A stretch of 64,000 bases of DNA from Lagopus muta (Eukaryota > Chordata > Aves > Galliformes > Phasianidae): positions 21,224,077 through 21,288,076 of the forward strand of contig NC_064438.1 in the NCBI RefSeq assembly GCF_023343835.1, given 5' to 3'. Below are positions 41,001-51,400 of the stretch, piece by piece. Below the pieces are notes generated by a model, which made no database searches, had not been told where the DNA came from, and saw only the letters and a program-made list of their open reading frames with translations. The position numbers and the translations under genes were made by a program. Position 1 is the first letter of the stretch. Each line of letters opens with the position of its first letter.

Positions 41001-42086
41001 CAGCAGCTGCAGGCTGGATGAACAAGTGCAACAGTGGCAGCAGCCTGTTCTCACCATCTTACCTAGATGTCTGTTGGGCCTACTTCTGCCAAGTAAATGT
41101 ATTGCCATGACAATTTATCACCTATGTCCGTAGATAAAAGAAAAAAAAAAAGCTGATATAAAACATTCTTATATCTAAAAGAAGGAGAAGGGGAAGTCTG
41201 AGAATTTTTTAGTGCAGACTTGAGCTGATGCAGTTCTGTACTTTAATATAATAATACTTGTAATTATAGCAGTTGTAAAAACTAGAAAATTCTTAGTTTG
41301 CTAGTTTTTTTTTTTTATATTGAGATGCCGAGGCCTCTCATCCACTTTAAATTTCTGTACATTTTAAAATATGCCCATGGTTCTCCTCATAGATTAAAAG
41401 ACTGTACATTGGAGAGAAAGCATAGAAGAAGAATGAGAGTTCAATTCACTATTTATTTTTTTTTTTCCACTGTGATCAAATTTGTTCTTCACAGGGAGAA
41501 ACAAAACATCTTTTACAGTATAGAAAGTAGTTTGTGTGGTATCCAGTTATACATAAGATCTTTCATTCGGATATACATTGTGGTACCAGCTAATAAAGAA
41601 ACTTAAGTATGCCTATAACTTAAGGATAGAAAAAGGCAGGCTGAAAAAGTTGTGAGTTTCCATCATTTTATAAAATCCATAGGAGCAAGTCAGGTGAACA
41701 TATGACAAGATCAGCATGGTGTTATTAGACTGAAGGATGAACTAGATGGCCAGGTGGAGTTATTTACAGCCCAGTTTTCAGGGCTAGCTCAGTCACAGTA
41801 CACAGAAAGACTGTGCTTAGTTTAAAGAGGCTGGTTCTCCTGGCATCCTTTTACAATTAGCACTCCGGAGTACAACTCAGATCTTACAACAAGCAAGATT
41901 AACCTCAGAGACTGAAGTCAGCCTCAATACCTCTAGCTATTGCTGTTTAGTTCTCATCGGTACACAGCATGAAACCTGTATGACAAGTTTTTGATTTCTA
42001 TTTCAGAGCAAAGAGGTGGTTTCCGGGGTGGACGAGGAAGAGGCTGGGGAGGACGTGGCAATCGTAGTCGAGGAAGAATCTACTGA
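28979..42086 (+). CDS. API5: API5, apoptosis inhibitor 5 (complete, 14 coding exons)
   Basis: Nuclear HEAT/ARM-repeat protein (also called AAC-11 or FIF) that suppresses apoptosis after growth-factor loss and binds FGF2 and Acinus; these roles come from mammalian work. CDS joins 28979-29047, 32111-32272, 33230-33323, 34209-34274, 34606-34757, 35664-35870, 36390-36494, 37141-37230, 37786-37967, 38114-38207, 39007-39063, 39964-40040, 40397-40533 and 42007-42086. That is 1,572 nt, 523 residues plus TGA; human is 524 by recall. All 13 introns are GT..AG and the frame stays open throughout. Visible parts are helical repeats over roughly residues 1-360, an LxxLL motif at 102-106, heptad leucines at 370, 377, 384 and 391, basic clusters at 454-478 and an Arg-Gly-rich tail at 500-521. 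Lys251, the acetylated lysine of human API5, is present. The start is the ATG opening MPTVEELYRNYG, which matches the human N-terminus. Nothing suggests a pseudogene. Confidence 0.97.
29048..32110 (+). other. API5: API5 intron 1
   Basis: About 3.1 kb. The first 280 bp are CpG-rich and probably promoter-associated; the rest is AT-rich. It contains one CR1 remnant (31335-31407) and no recognised exon or RNA gene. Confidence 0.85.
31335..31407 (+). mobile_element. CR1 3' terminal remnant in API5 intron 1
   Basis: TCTCCCTGCCCACGGCAGGG, ACTGGGTGATCTTTAAGGTC and a final ACCATTCTGTGAATAG match a CR1 3' end in sense orientation. Confidence 0.82.
32111..32272 (+). CDS. API5: API5 coding exon 2
   Basis: Residues 24-77, starting HKDAYQVILDGVKGG and ending LCEDEDVS. 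The acceptor is CTTCCAG|CAC and the donor TCT|GTAAGA, both phase 0. It encodes the first HEAT-like helical pair, including the conserved FIPKFFKHFPELADSAINAQ segment. Confidence 0.97.
33230..33323 (+). CDS. API5: API5 coding exon 3
   Basis: Residues 78-108 plus one base of codon 109, starting IRRQAIKELPQFATG. It contains L102-T-Q-L-L106, an LxxLL-type motif. The acceptor is CCACAG|ATC, after a T-rich tract about 30-70 bases upstream and the less typical run ATGGTGCAAATTCC. The donor is TCAG|GTAGGA. Confidence 0.96.
33472..33513 (+). repeat. TGTGAA short direct repeat
   Basis: TGTGAA occurs four times at 33472, 33484, 33495 and 33508, spaced 11-13 bp, in API5 intron 3. A minor degenerate tandem. 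Confidence 0.5.
34209..34274 (+). CDS. API5: API5 coding exon 4
   Basis: Residues 109-130 plus one base of codon 131, reading DDSAEFNLVNNALLSIFKMD. The acceptor is TCTCTTCAG|AT and the donor AAAG|GTAAAG. At 66 bp it is among the smallest exons of the gene, and it is phase 1 on both sides, so skipping it would keep the frame. Confidence 0.96.
34606..34757 (+). CDS. API5: API5 coding exon 5
   Basis: Completes Gly131 and encodes residues 132-181, starting TLGGLFSQILQGEDIVRERA and ending LAESKK. The acceptor is CCTTTCAG|GG and the donor AAG|GTGAGC, phase 0. It continues the HEAT-like repeat domain. Confidence 0.97.
34930..35325 (-). mobile_element. CR1 reverse-transcriptase remnant in API5 intron 5, antisense
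   Basis: On the minus strand, 35111-35302 reads MKFNKDKYQVLHLGKTP and then PEELLCCKCTMEPGDRRLHE. The opening matches the conserved MKFNKDKCKVLHLG segment near the C-terminal end of the CR1 and related LINE reverse-transcriptase region. Flanking plus-strand sequence (ACGTGTTCCAGACACTG, GGCCCAGGATATTG) keeps the expected order. It is old and broken. Confidence 0.85.
35664..35870 (+). CDS. API5: API5 coding exon 6
   Basis: Residues 182-250, starting VLEDVTGEEFVLFMKILSGL and ending AVPLFS. It is the longest coding exon (207 nt). The acceptor is TTATTAAG|GTA, with AAG rather than the usual CAG before the junction. The donor is TCA|GTATGT. It encodes the junction between the HEAT-like and ARM-like halves. 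Confidence 0.96.
36390..36494 (+). CDS. API5: API5 coding exon 7, starts with Lys251
   Basis: Residues 251-285, starting KNVHSTKFVTYFCEHVLPNL. The first codon (AAG, 36390-36392) is Lys251, the residue reported as acetylated and important for stability of human API5. The acceptor is TTCTGCAG|AAG and the donor GAG|GTAAGA, phase 0. Confidence 0.97.
37141..37230 (+). CDS. API5: API5 coding exon 8
   Basis: Residues 286-315, starting VLKLLAEMSSFCGDMEKLES. The acceptor is ATGTGTAG|GTC and the donor CTG|GTAAGA, phase 0 on both sides. It forms part of the ARM-like helical region. Confidence 0.97.
37786..37967 (+). CDS. API5: API5 coding exon 9, start of leucine zipper
   Basis: Residues 316-375 plus two bases of codon 376, starting EYMPLPPEEAENGENAGGEE. 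An acidic linker (about 323-335) precedes helices ending at LNAEKLKDFKI. Leu370, the first heptad leucine of the zipper, is here. The acceptor is CATTAG|GAG and the donor TCAG|GTAATT. Confidence 0.97.
38114..38207 (+). CDS. API5: API5 coding exon 10, leucine zipper
   Basis: Completes Arg376 and encodes residues 377-407, starting LQYFARGLQVYIRQLRLALQ. Leu377, Leu384 and Leu391 continue the heptad from Leu370, which is the zipper implicated in Acinus binding in human API5. The intron before it is only 146 bp. The acceptor is TTCTAG|G and the donor GAG|GTAAGT. Confidence 0.97.
39007..39063 (+). CDS. API5: API5 coding exon 11
   Basis: Residues 408-426, reading NKIKVVALKITNNINVLIK. At 57 nt it is the smallest internal exon, and it is phase 0 on both sides. 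The acceptor is TAACAG|AAC after a long pure T tract, and the donor is AAG|GTAAGT. Confidence 0.96.
39964..40040 (+). CDS. API5: API5 coding exon 12
   Basis: Residues 427-451 plus two bases of codon 452, starting DLFHIPPSYKSTVTLSWKPV. The acceptor is TCTCCACAG|GAT and the donor GCAAA|GTAAGA. The last residues (QKADA) differ from the human protein as I recall it. Confidence 0.96.
40397..40533 (+). CDS. API5: API5 coding exon 13, nuclear-localisation region
   Basis: Completes Asn452 and encodes residues 453-497 plus one base of codon 498. Basic clusters KR (454-455), PPKK (465-468) and PKRDAR (473-478) form the likely bipartite nuclear-localisation signal, followed by RQIYNPPSGKYSSNLG. The acceptor is TCTGTCAG|T and the donor TACG|GTGAGT. 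Reading through this donor adds an open tail into the intron, which I do not annotate as coding. Confidence 0.95.
42007..42086 (+). CDS. API5: API5 coding exon 14, Arg-Gly tail and stop
   Basis: Completes Glu498 and encodes residues 499-523, starting QRGGFRGGRGRGWGGRGNRS, then TGA. The RGG/RG repeats are typical of RNA-binding or arginine-methylated tails. The acceptor is TATTTCAG|AG. Confidence 0.97.
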
Positions 42087-43042
42087 GCAGACCATCGTAT
42101 CTTCCATGGTCCCTGTGGCCTAAGGCAAAAGTACACTCAGCAAAAGATTGCTTGGAGTATTGTTTCCTTCAAGGACTGCCTTCCGCTAAGACTGATTTAA
42201 ATGTTCTTTATACCTTTGTATGTATGATCTACTTTTCTAACGGACTACAACTTGTCCATAGTGAAACTACAACTGTATTTTTGGATGCTTACAGTCAGCA
42301 GTTTTGGGTTCTTGTTTTTGAAGTGTCTTCAGGATTTATTCAAAATTGGAAAGGAGCATAGGTGTTTTATCAAAATTTACATCTTGATTGTTTGCATATT
42401 AACCTAAAAATCAGCTACCGCGTTACTGATACTATGTAATTGATTTTATGTATGAAGTAATGGATAGGAAAGGCATGATTACAGAGATATGTCAGAAAAG
42501 CTTAGCACCTAAAGTAATCCTTTCCTAGTCTGTAATCGTATTTTGCAATATGTGGAGAAGAGTACCGTTGTTAGATTTGCTTTTATTTACTTACAATGAA
42601 CTTGACTGAGAGACCTGCTGGTTTTTTGAAGTTTGCAACTTGGTTGGAAATTTATTTTGCTTGTAGCATGAAGCAGTCCTTCTACTTAGAAAAGTTGAGA
42701 ATGTGGTGTTCTTTTGTTTTGTACATCTTACTCTTCTCCGTGCATTGTAATGCAAAAGTGGTGTTTTGCAAAGGAATTTTAAATGTTTGATATGAATACG
42801 TGCATATAATTATGCCATGAAATTACAGGAAATGAGCAGGAAAAACAAAACAATAAATCACTAGAATTGTTCCAGGAATGGGTGAAGACTGATGCAGTGA
42901 TTAAGCTTTGTAGACTGGAGCTGGACCGTAGCAGTACCTGGCTCTTTTCTGTGTTTTGCAAATTTTTCTGGGTTAGTTGGTACTCAAGGGTTGTGTTTTT
43001 GTTTTGTCTTTTTACCAATACAGTTGCATTTAAAAATATATA

Positions 43043-43048
43043 AATAAA
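43043..43048 (+). terminator. API5: Possible proximal API5 poly(A) signal
   Basis: AATAAA about 960 bp after the stop codon. The downstream sequence contains ATTGTATTTTGGG, a modest U/GU-rich element. A second AATAAA lies at 42852-42857 with weaker downstream context. Confidence 0.45.
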
Positions 43049-44124
43049 ATTGTATTTTGGGTAACATTCAAAAATTCCAGCAGTGTAGTCGAATTCAAGT
43101 GGAAAAATTAACAAATCCATGCTATTGCTTTTTTCATAGCAACTTGGAGTTCTTATTTACTGGTGTACACCCAGAAAATACAATGTAAGAGCACAATGCT
43201 TTTTTTTTATTCTCACCACTTAGAATTTTTACTTCTCAGGTCACTCAACATTGTAAAGGGGTTAGCTGATAGTAAAAAAGAAAAGAAAAAAAAAAAGTTG
43301 GGGCAGGGGAAGAGAATTTCTAACAAGACTTCCAGGGCATGTTGGTGTAAAATAGCTTAGGTTTTAGAAGAATGAAGATCTTTTCTTATCCTTTTTTTTT
43401 TTTTTCTTTTTTTTTTCTGCAGTCATTTGGTATCCACATATGAATGCTTGAAAGTGATGTTTTGCCACCTAGTTCCATTTGTATTTGCTTGTGAATCTGA
43501 CTCAGGTGTCTTCAGTAACACTTGCATATTTATCACTGCAATCAAAAGGGCGGAATACCAGAATTATATCGAAGTTAGACTCACAATTTGGTTAATAACC
43601 CTGTTTTTGCTCAACTCTGGAGCAGCAGGCATTAAACTTAGGACATTCCAAGACAGGGGAGCTAACTTGTGCTTCTGAATATATGCCAGCTGCAAATCAT
43701 GTTTGTCTCTAAAAGCAACAAACTTAGCAAAGCATTTTTCAAGTACAAATTCATGAGATCAAAGTGTCACTCTGAAAACAGGCACTAGATGGTAATAAGC
43801 TTTCATTGAAGGAAAAAAATATATTTTGCACTTGTGGCTATAATTTGTTGTCTTGAGGAAATCTAAGAATGTAATCTCCAAGCCTAAATGTAGCTTGCAT
43901 TTTGCATTTAGACTAGTAGCTAGGCACTAGCAGCTTATTTTCTCACTGAGTTTGAAGTGAGTTTTCGTGGGGCTCCTGTTTTCCAGAGATGACATGCAAA
44001 GTTCTTGTGGCCTCAGAAGTAGTTAGATTTTCTCCCTTTAGTACCTAATTTTAATGCAGTGAGTTCTTGCAGAGACACCTGTTTACCATCTTGATGACTT
44101 GTAAATGTTCCCTTATGCTTTTGG

Positions 44125-44130
44125 AATAAA
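44125..44130 (+). terminator. API5: Probable distal API5 poly(A) signal
   Basis: AATAAA is followed within about 30 bp by a clear U/GU-rich stretch (TTTTGTAATTTTGTTTGG, 44136-44153), the usual layout of a strong cleavage site. It lies about 900 bp before the TTC17 start codon. Another AATAAA at 44463-44468 is closer still. Confidence 0.55.
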
Positions 44131-44150
44131 TTCATTTTGTAATTTTGTTT

Positions 44151-44880
44151 GGCTCATTGTTTTACAGTTACTCTGCAGCATTTTATGCTGGCTTAGTAGC
44201 AGGGTGCTGTGCTACATTTTGGTTTAGGGACTTAGTCATCAGATTGCCAAAGATATATCGGGCCGTTTGTCATTAAGGAATATTTATCAAGACTGTATGA
44301 GCTGCTTCAGTGTGAGTAATTCAACTTAAATGCAAAGTCTTGCACAGGCATTTAAATATTCAACACAAGTTGCATGTCTCACAGATCCATTATATTTTAT
44401 TTGGGAATGTATTGTGAAAAGGAGACGTCACATTCACATAATATTCTAGATGTTGGCAATGCAATAAAATATGTTGGTGTCTTGACAGCAACAGCAGCTT
44501 GGAGTAACGGCCTGATTTATTTGGTGAGGAGTGCAGCGTGCCTCGTGTGAAAACCTGGGCAACTGTAAGTAGCACAGCTGCGGGACTGTATTCTCCATCT
44601 GCCCTTAAGGAACGCAAACCCTTGTGTTAGCCAACTGCTCCATCAGCATTTGTAAGCTTTTTCCTTAATTGTAGGTGCTGGCCGTGTGTTACAGGCACGT
44701 TTTTCTGTTTGGCAGGCCGAGGAAGGCTGGTGTTCTGGAGGAGCACAACTGCTCGCAACTCGGCTACAACGGAAGGAAAATTGAACGTGGAAATCCTGCT
44801 TGGACCTGGGACAGCGTGGCTGCAGCTGAGCCGGTGTAACTCGTGGTGAACGTGGGTGCCGTCAGCTGGAGAAATGAGAA
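44151..44880. other. API5-TTC17 intergenic gap
   Basis: About 0.7 kb between the likely API5 cleavage site and the TTC17 CpG island. It holds one more AATAAA (44463-44468) and no recognisable exon or repeat. GC content rises towards the right end. Confidence 0.6.
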
Positions 44881-45480
44881 GTAACTCAAAAGTATTGGAA
44901 GTAACGTCGGACCACCCCCGGACGGCCCCCTCGAGAAGCGCGGCCCCGCCCCCCCTCCCGGAGCCCACCTCCCAAAATGGCGGAGCGAGCGTTTCCGGTT
45001 CCGGGTGGTGCGGGCAGGCCGGGATTGGGGAAGATGGCGGCGGCAGCGGCGTCCGGGTGGGGCGGGCTGGGGCGGGCGTGGGTCTTCTCTGGCTGGGCGC
45101 TGGGCTTGTGCTCGTTGCTGGCCTCGGGGACGCGACCCGCCGCCGCCACCACGCACTGGGTGGTCACGGAGGACGGGAAGATCCAGCAGCAGGTGAGGCT
45201 GGGAGCGGGGGGCGGCCGGGAGCCGCGGCGGTGGGGGAGCTCCTGCCCGCGCCGCCCTTCGTCGCAGCCTGAGCCCCTCCCGGCCTCACCGCGGCGGGGC
45301 GAGCAGCGGGAGCTCTCGGGCCGGCAGCTGCCCTACTGCCCTTTGCCGCGCGGCCGTTTCCAGCCGCCGAGCCCCGTTAGCTCTGGGAGCGGCTCTTTGG
45401 ACGCGATCGGTGCGGTTGGGCTTGTGAATGAGTGTGCGATTTCTCGTTCCACCGCCCCGCCCCGCCCGCTTTTCGCTTCT
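44880..45480 (+). promoter_or_regulatory. TTC17: CpG island and presumed TTC17 promoter
   Basis: A dense CpG region spans TTC17 exon 1 and the first 290 bp of intron 1. It contains a Sp1-type GC box (CCCCGCCCCCCCT, 44944-44956), AAAATGGCGG (44973-44982) and AAGATGGCGGC (45031-45041) YY1-type motifs, and ETS-like TTTCCGG (44990-44996). There is no TATA box. YY1 sites usually sit just downstream of the start in such promoters, which suggests initiation near 44930-44980. Confidence 0.78.
45034..45192 (+). CDS. TTC17: TTC17 coding exon 1
   Basis: Residues 1-53, starting MAAAAASGWGGLGRAWVFSG. The hydrophobic run WVFSGWALGLCSLLASG looks like a signal peptide, with a plausible cleavage near the PAAATTHW junction. 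The exon ends TTHWVVTEDGKIQQQ, which matches mammalian TTC17. The donor is CAG|GTGAGG, phase 0. An upstream in-frame ATG (44977) would add 19 residues. Confidence 0.92.
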
Positions 45481-48400
45481 TCTGGAAGCAGAACGTTGAA
45501 GTGGCACCGTGGCAGCTGGATGCAGGGGTGTACTCTGGCCTCCTTCAGTTCTTGTGGGAGTACTCGGCGTGCCTTATTTTGGTGCTGGGCCGTGCCTCAC
45601 GCACGCTGAGAATGTTTGGGTTTCATGTTGGAGTTCTGTCATACAGGCTGTGATCTCTTGTTCATCTGTTGCAGTGTCAGATGTGCTTTGGTTGTAAACG
45701 TCACTGCCGCGGCTGTCCTTGGCTGGAGTGGGAGGCAGTCATTGCAGAAACCTATGCCTCCATCATTTTTTTATCAACAGTAGAACAGCGTGGAGCAATG
45801 AGAGTCTGTTAGCATTGCTCTTCTTCTGAGAGGCTTTTGCTCGGCTCTCCTGTGTGCATCTGTAGTGCTGAGGCAGGAGGAGCAAACTGCCTGGAGGAGG
45901 CCCTGCTGCCTACATCAGCCTAGGCAGTGCCTCATGGGCTGCCTGCATGGATCCCAGCGCTCTAACCTCACTTAATCACATGCTAATGAATGACAGCACT
46001 CAGTGTTATTTCTCCTCCTTTTCCCACTTATGTGAGTGGGGAAATGATGAAAGTAAATGTTAATGGACTGGAAGCATCCGTGTGCGTGTATATTAATTGT
46101 ATATTATCAATTCTGGGTGAAGTGTTGATTTTGATTATTGCATGAAAAGCAGCTGTGACTTGAAAAAATCTAATTAGCTAAAATGACTGGCAAATCTAAT
46201 CAGCTAAATCCAGCACCGCTTTTAAGAAGTGTCTTTTTATGATGTTGCATAAATGATGGATGCATTTAGAAGCTTCTATTGAACCACTGCTCTGCTGTAA
46301 GTTATTTAATTGCATTAGTCTTGTAACTAGTAGCATTCTCATGTTCCTTTTGTAAACTACTTGAAAACTGAGTTGACGTGATAAAATAACGTCTGTAGAA
46401 CAAGTTAACTTTTTGGTTTTTTAACCTGTGCCATCAGAATGAATTCACCCACTACCAGTAAGGAAACCCAAATTATAAATACAGTATACTTGAGATATGA
46501 GAAGCTGGGTTCCTCAGTAGCTGGGATGCAGCGCTTTTTCATGAAGTGGTGCTTATTCTTCAGTGAGTTATTTGTAATAGGATGTACTTCAGCATCTGTT
46601 AGCTTTTTCTCTCTGGCTCTTCAAAAAGTGGACCTGATCTTTGTGTCTGTTGCTATCGCCACCCCTGCAGAGTACCTCGCACCTTCACTTTTTCCATTTA
46701 TTTGTGTGCTGGAAAATGAGAGATGTGGACGTTTTTCTAGAGTGAGCTTATATTTTAAGTGTGTATGTGTGTGCATACATACATATACACAGATATAAAT
46801 ACATATTTTTCTGCTATGTGTGTATGTGTATTGCTGCTAAATGTTGAATCACGATAGATGACCTCTTCATTCATTGGTAAGGGGGTGATTTGTAACAGAT
46901 TTATTATCACTTCTTTGATAGAAGCATAGTATTCCAAAATAACTGAGTTCTTAAGACGAATACACAAGTACTTTTAACAGAACTTAAAATTTCCCTTCAA
47001 AGCATTCTTTTAAATCTTTCATTTATCTTTCATTAAGTTGATATTTTTGTAAGAATTTATTTTTACTACTACAGTTAGCAATTCAGTCATCCTTTCTGGG
47101 GCTTTCCTCTGTGTTCTTGCAGATCCTTGGCTGTGCAGTTTCTTGTGTCTCTCTGCAGTGTCCAACATTTCAGCGTATGGGCAGCAGTACCCATCGTCAT
47201 ACCAGTTTTTCTGCCAGGTTTAATAAAACTGTTGGGGTTTTTTTGCAGAAAAAAATATCATCACATCAGGATTCTCTGTATTACGCCAGTCTTTTCCTTT
47301 GAACTTTGAAATAATGGTTTGCTGTGATATTTCCTGCTGTGTGCATGACAGTCCATGTTTGGATTTTGAAGGACCTTATCTACTATATGACAGCGTGTAA
47401 GTGAGGACTCACATTTGGAACAAGCTTCATGTGCTTCTGATTTGAGTACAAAAACATAAAGAGAATCACAGGGCAATGCTGCCTTCCCCACAGCTCAGAG
47501 CAGTGGCAGCTAGATCAGTTCACAAGTTCACACAGTGCTTGGCTGTGTCTGTGGATGGAGATTCAAGGACACCTGCTCCAGGGCTCAGCTCTTTCAGAGT
47601 GTTGTTATGGTTTTTTTTTCTTTGCTCATTAGAATTTCCTGTCCATCAGCTTTGGCTGATTCCTCTGATTATGGCACCACAAAAAGCATCTGGCTTAGTC
47701 TTCTCTGCGCCTTCTTATGAGGAAGCTGGAGGCAGCAGCGGTGTCTCCCTTTGGCTGGCTCCTTGAAGCTGAGCCTGATTTTCATCCTTTCCACATGGGT
47801 TTTGCAGGGCTTGTTCAGGTGTGTCAGTGTATGGTACCATGCCATGAAAGCTGGTGAACTCTCACAACTGCTTCACTTTCCTTGGCCTGCTGACTCCAGT
47901 CTGCAGCCCAGCATGCAGCTGACCTTCTTTGCTGCACAAGCATGTGCTGCTGACTCATCATAAATTTTTCCCCTAGCAGAACCCACATGTCCGTTTCTGC
48001 AATGCCATTTCTATTTGGTCAGCCCCAGCTCTTCCTGGTGCAGGGGCTGTCCCACCCTGGGTGCTGTGTTTGCTTTTGCCTTCTCTAATCTGCACAGTGA
48101 CTTCTCCAGCTGCGTTGCTTCCAGCCTTTCCCACTGCTGTGCCACCCGTGTTTGCAGAGGGCGCCCAGCTTGCTGAGGTTTGGTTGTTCCCCATTTATGA
48201 AGACATTAAACAGTGCTGGCCCCAGGATTAATCCCCAAGGGACACTGCTGGTGACTGGCCACCACTGGACTTTGCACTGCTGAGCACAGCAGACTCACAC
48301 TGGAAGTGCCCAATGCTGTCCGGTGACAAACAGTTGTGGCATCAATTAGTATTTCTGTTGTTAGGTTTAGTAGGAGTGTTAGCTTTCTCAGAGTGTGAAA

Positions 48401-51400
48401 TGCATTAAATTGTTGCCTTTTTGGGAGCAGAGAGAGTTTAATTTTCACTTGGACTAGTTATCTGAATGAAGCCCAAATAATTAAGCTGAAGTGATAGTCA
48501 AATCCAGGCATTCATGTTGTGGGTGGTTCGCTAGCTGTGGAAATCCAGAGAAGCACCAATGAAAAGAGATTCCCTGCAGCCTTGAGTTTGCTGCGGTGAA
48601 TTGCATTCCCCTTGTTACCAAAGAACACTGTGGCTCGTGAGTGGAAAGGCTGCAGATCCTGACCTGAGACAATCTGAATCTGAGGGAATAACTTATACTA
48701 TTACCTTAAAATCTCCATTAAGTGTTTTCTCACAATACAGCAAGTATGTAAGCCTTTAATATGAGACTGTGTTCAAGTGTGAATGATGTTCCTATAAGAT
48801 AGTTAACAGTCTGACTGTTAGTTAACAATCTGACTGACTGATAGTTAACAACCCTGACTGCCTTCTGGAGCTCCTGGAGCTATAACAACCAGGCAGGTGG
48901 CAGAGCTATGACATACCCAACAGTTTGCAATGTATCAGCAAGATCCCATGCAATAAATGGGAGTGTTTGCTAAGTAGGCACTGCTGTTCCAGTGAGCATT
49001 TCTGAATGATAAAGCAAGTTAATTCTCGGCAGTGAGACAAGAGAATGTTACATGCACTAAGCCATCAAGTGAAAGCCATCAAGCTCTGTCTTTTGCTCTA
49101 GGAGCTGTTTTCAGGTCAAATACATCATTCGCACTCAGATCCTGTTCTTTTTTTCGTCTGAGTCCTTCAGTTGTGTGTTCCTGGAGAGCTGGGGGCAGAC
49201 CATTTACTGAGATGATATCTACACAGTGTACGTGTTTATAAACCTTTTCATTTCACAACTTCCAGTATAAAGTTCAGACTGATATATAACCTGTTTTAGG
49301 TTGTGCTTGTCTGATAGTAGGAAGGCTGGCTACCCTACTGAAATACAGGTGTCCTTCCAGATAACGGAGAAACGTGGCACAAGGAGGATGGATTAAATAC
49401 AATGCTGTAAGCAGTTCCAGCAGTCAGTTGCAGCTCTGTTGGTGCAGACTGGCTGCTGCCGTGTACCAGTAACTGAGCTGAGGTGGATACTTGTAGATAC
49501 TATGTTTGGGCTTGGTGGAGACAGCTGCAGCCCAGCATGTTGTGGGGGGGAAGAACTGCCCTCATGTTAGTTCTGAGCTCCTAGGCAGGTGGTTCAAGTC
49601 AGGGCTGAGGAAATATTGCCAGGAGTAGAGCCTCTGGCAAGGCCTCTGAGTTGGCAGAATGTCATTTTGCTTTTGATGTGCTGCTGTAGATTTTGAAGTT
49701 TGTTAAGAGATGAACTGGAGACCATCATGGAAGTACAAGGCTTTGGTCTGTCCGGTGCTGAGAGTAAAGCTCTTCAGTAGGAACAGCACCTGAATTCCAC
49801 ATAGAGCAGCATTGTGTTCGTTTCTACTTAGTTCATGAAGGGAAGCATTACCCAACAGTTCTTGCTGTGGAGACAGGTTTGAACATGAGTGTGTCCTAAG
49901 CTGTGGCATGACAAGATGGCTCATGGGTGGCTGCAAGGCCTACAAGCTGTAAACCCAGCTGCTACTGCTTGGCTATGGACTGATGGCACAGCCCGGGGCT
50001 GGAGCCCAAGTTGTGTCCAGGTGTATGCTCAGAGCAGAGAAAAAGCAGCCTCCAAAGCCAGGGAAGCAAAAATCTAGTGCAGACAAATGAAAGGTATTTG
50101 CTGTTTCCAAGAACATTTTATGTGATACATTAAGCAGTTGCTCAGTCTCATCTTGAAAATGATGGGTGGGTCTTTGCTCTTCTATTTCTCTTAAGGTTCT
50201 TTTACTTGACCACACAACCTTTTTCTTGACTGAATCTCTTATCCTACTGAGTCTGTTGTGTGCTAAACAAAATCAATTCCTCTTTCTTATGGAGGTTTGT
50301 AGTGTAGCTTAGTCTGTAGATTTTCATGTTTGAAGTGCTACACATAAAATTTCTCTACTCCCTGTAGCTCCACTCTTCTTAACGATACCCATATGACTGA
50401 TGCTGCTTTTTAACATACTACAGCTGTAACTTTTTAAGTAGCTGAATATTTATTATTTTTTAAAAATCAGCACCATTTTTTCTATGTGAATCTTTGTGAC
50501 ATCCATTGGAACCTTCTAACACTCCCTGATCATCATTTAGGTAAGCCACAGAGTCTGTCTTCCAATTTAGTAGCTTGTCTTGTCTTGAAACTCACACAGA
50601 AATTTCTGCAGCTTTTTTGGAAATACCATGGTTGTATCACACTATGTAGAGCATCTCCTGTTGGCAGGAATATAACAAAAGGCAAGTGTCAGTTTTTGAG
50701 ATCCTTCTCTCCTCCTTGAGGCCGCAAGGAGTTCTAGTCTTTGAGTGGGAATTGCTTTTATTTTGCAAGTAAAGTGACAAAAGGTTCAATATTTATGGTC
50801 TGTATGACAAGGAACCCATTTTGCTGCATACCATAGGTGAACGCAGTGCCTTTTCCAGCTTCTTCCTCTCATCATCTGCTTTCTGCCTATCATGGCTTTT
50901 AGGGTGTGCTCATCTGTTCTGATTTTGGTGCTCCTATGTCTCAATTAACAGTGGGATTTCTGCATTATTTTTAAGAAGAAAAGAAAAATATTACCTAAAA
51001 ACAGTTGATTGAGGCATTAATCTACCCTTCATCTAAAAAAAAATAAAAATTACCTCCTGGTATAATGTAACTGGACTGTAAGGAAAAAAAAAATGTTCTG
51101 GAACAGTTGGGAAACCTTACAAGCCCAAGTGTTCAGAGGCTTTGATACGTGCAGGTAATGTAGGAGGTTTTCCAGAGCTTGAGAGATTGACTCAACTCCT
51201 GTGTTTTTTTGTTGCGCAGATTCGGTGTGTCTTGCCGAATCAGGTTCTGGGTGTGCGTTGTGACAGTGAATAAACCTGAACTGTGCTTTATAGAGAAACT
51301 TTCACCTTTGGGCAAAGATGAACAGCGAACACTTATTTTAGAAGTGGTTTCCTGGCAGGATTTCTGCAGCGTAGCTGTAGCACTCATTAGAGTTCCAAGG

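Larger units (their letters stand above)
42087..44150 (+). other. API5: API5 3' untranslated region (inferred extent)
   Basis: AT-rich sequence follows the API5 stop with no further exon. Several AATAAA hexamers occur (42852, 43043, 44125). A 3' UTR of about 2 kb ending near 44150 is inferred from the last well-formed signal and is similar to my recollection of the mammalian gene. It contains an A-rich stretch at 43276-43298 and T-rich stretches at 43391-43419. Some of it could be intergenic if a proximal site is used. Confidence 0.6.

Noticed and set aside
44977-45033. ATG at 44977 as the TTC17 start
   Set aside because: In frame, but the mammalian N-terminus begins at the second ATG (MAAA...). 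The upstream ATG may even lie before the transcription start; kept only as an alternative.
44764-45156. Minus-strand open frames in the TTC17 island, suggesting a divergent gene
   Set aside because: Arg/Pro/Gly-rich products are typical of CpG-island shadow frames; no conserved protein segment is seen.
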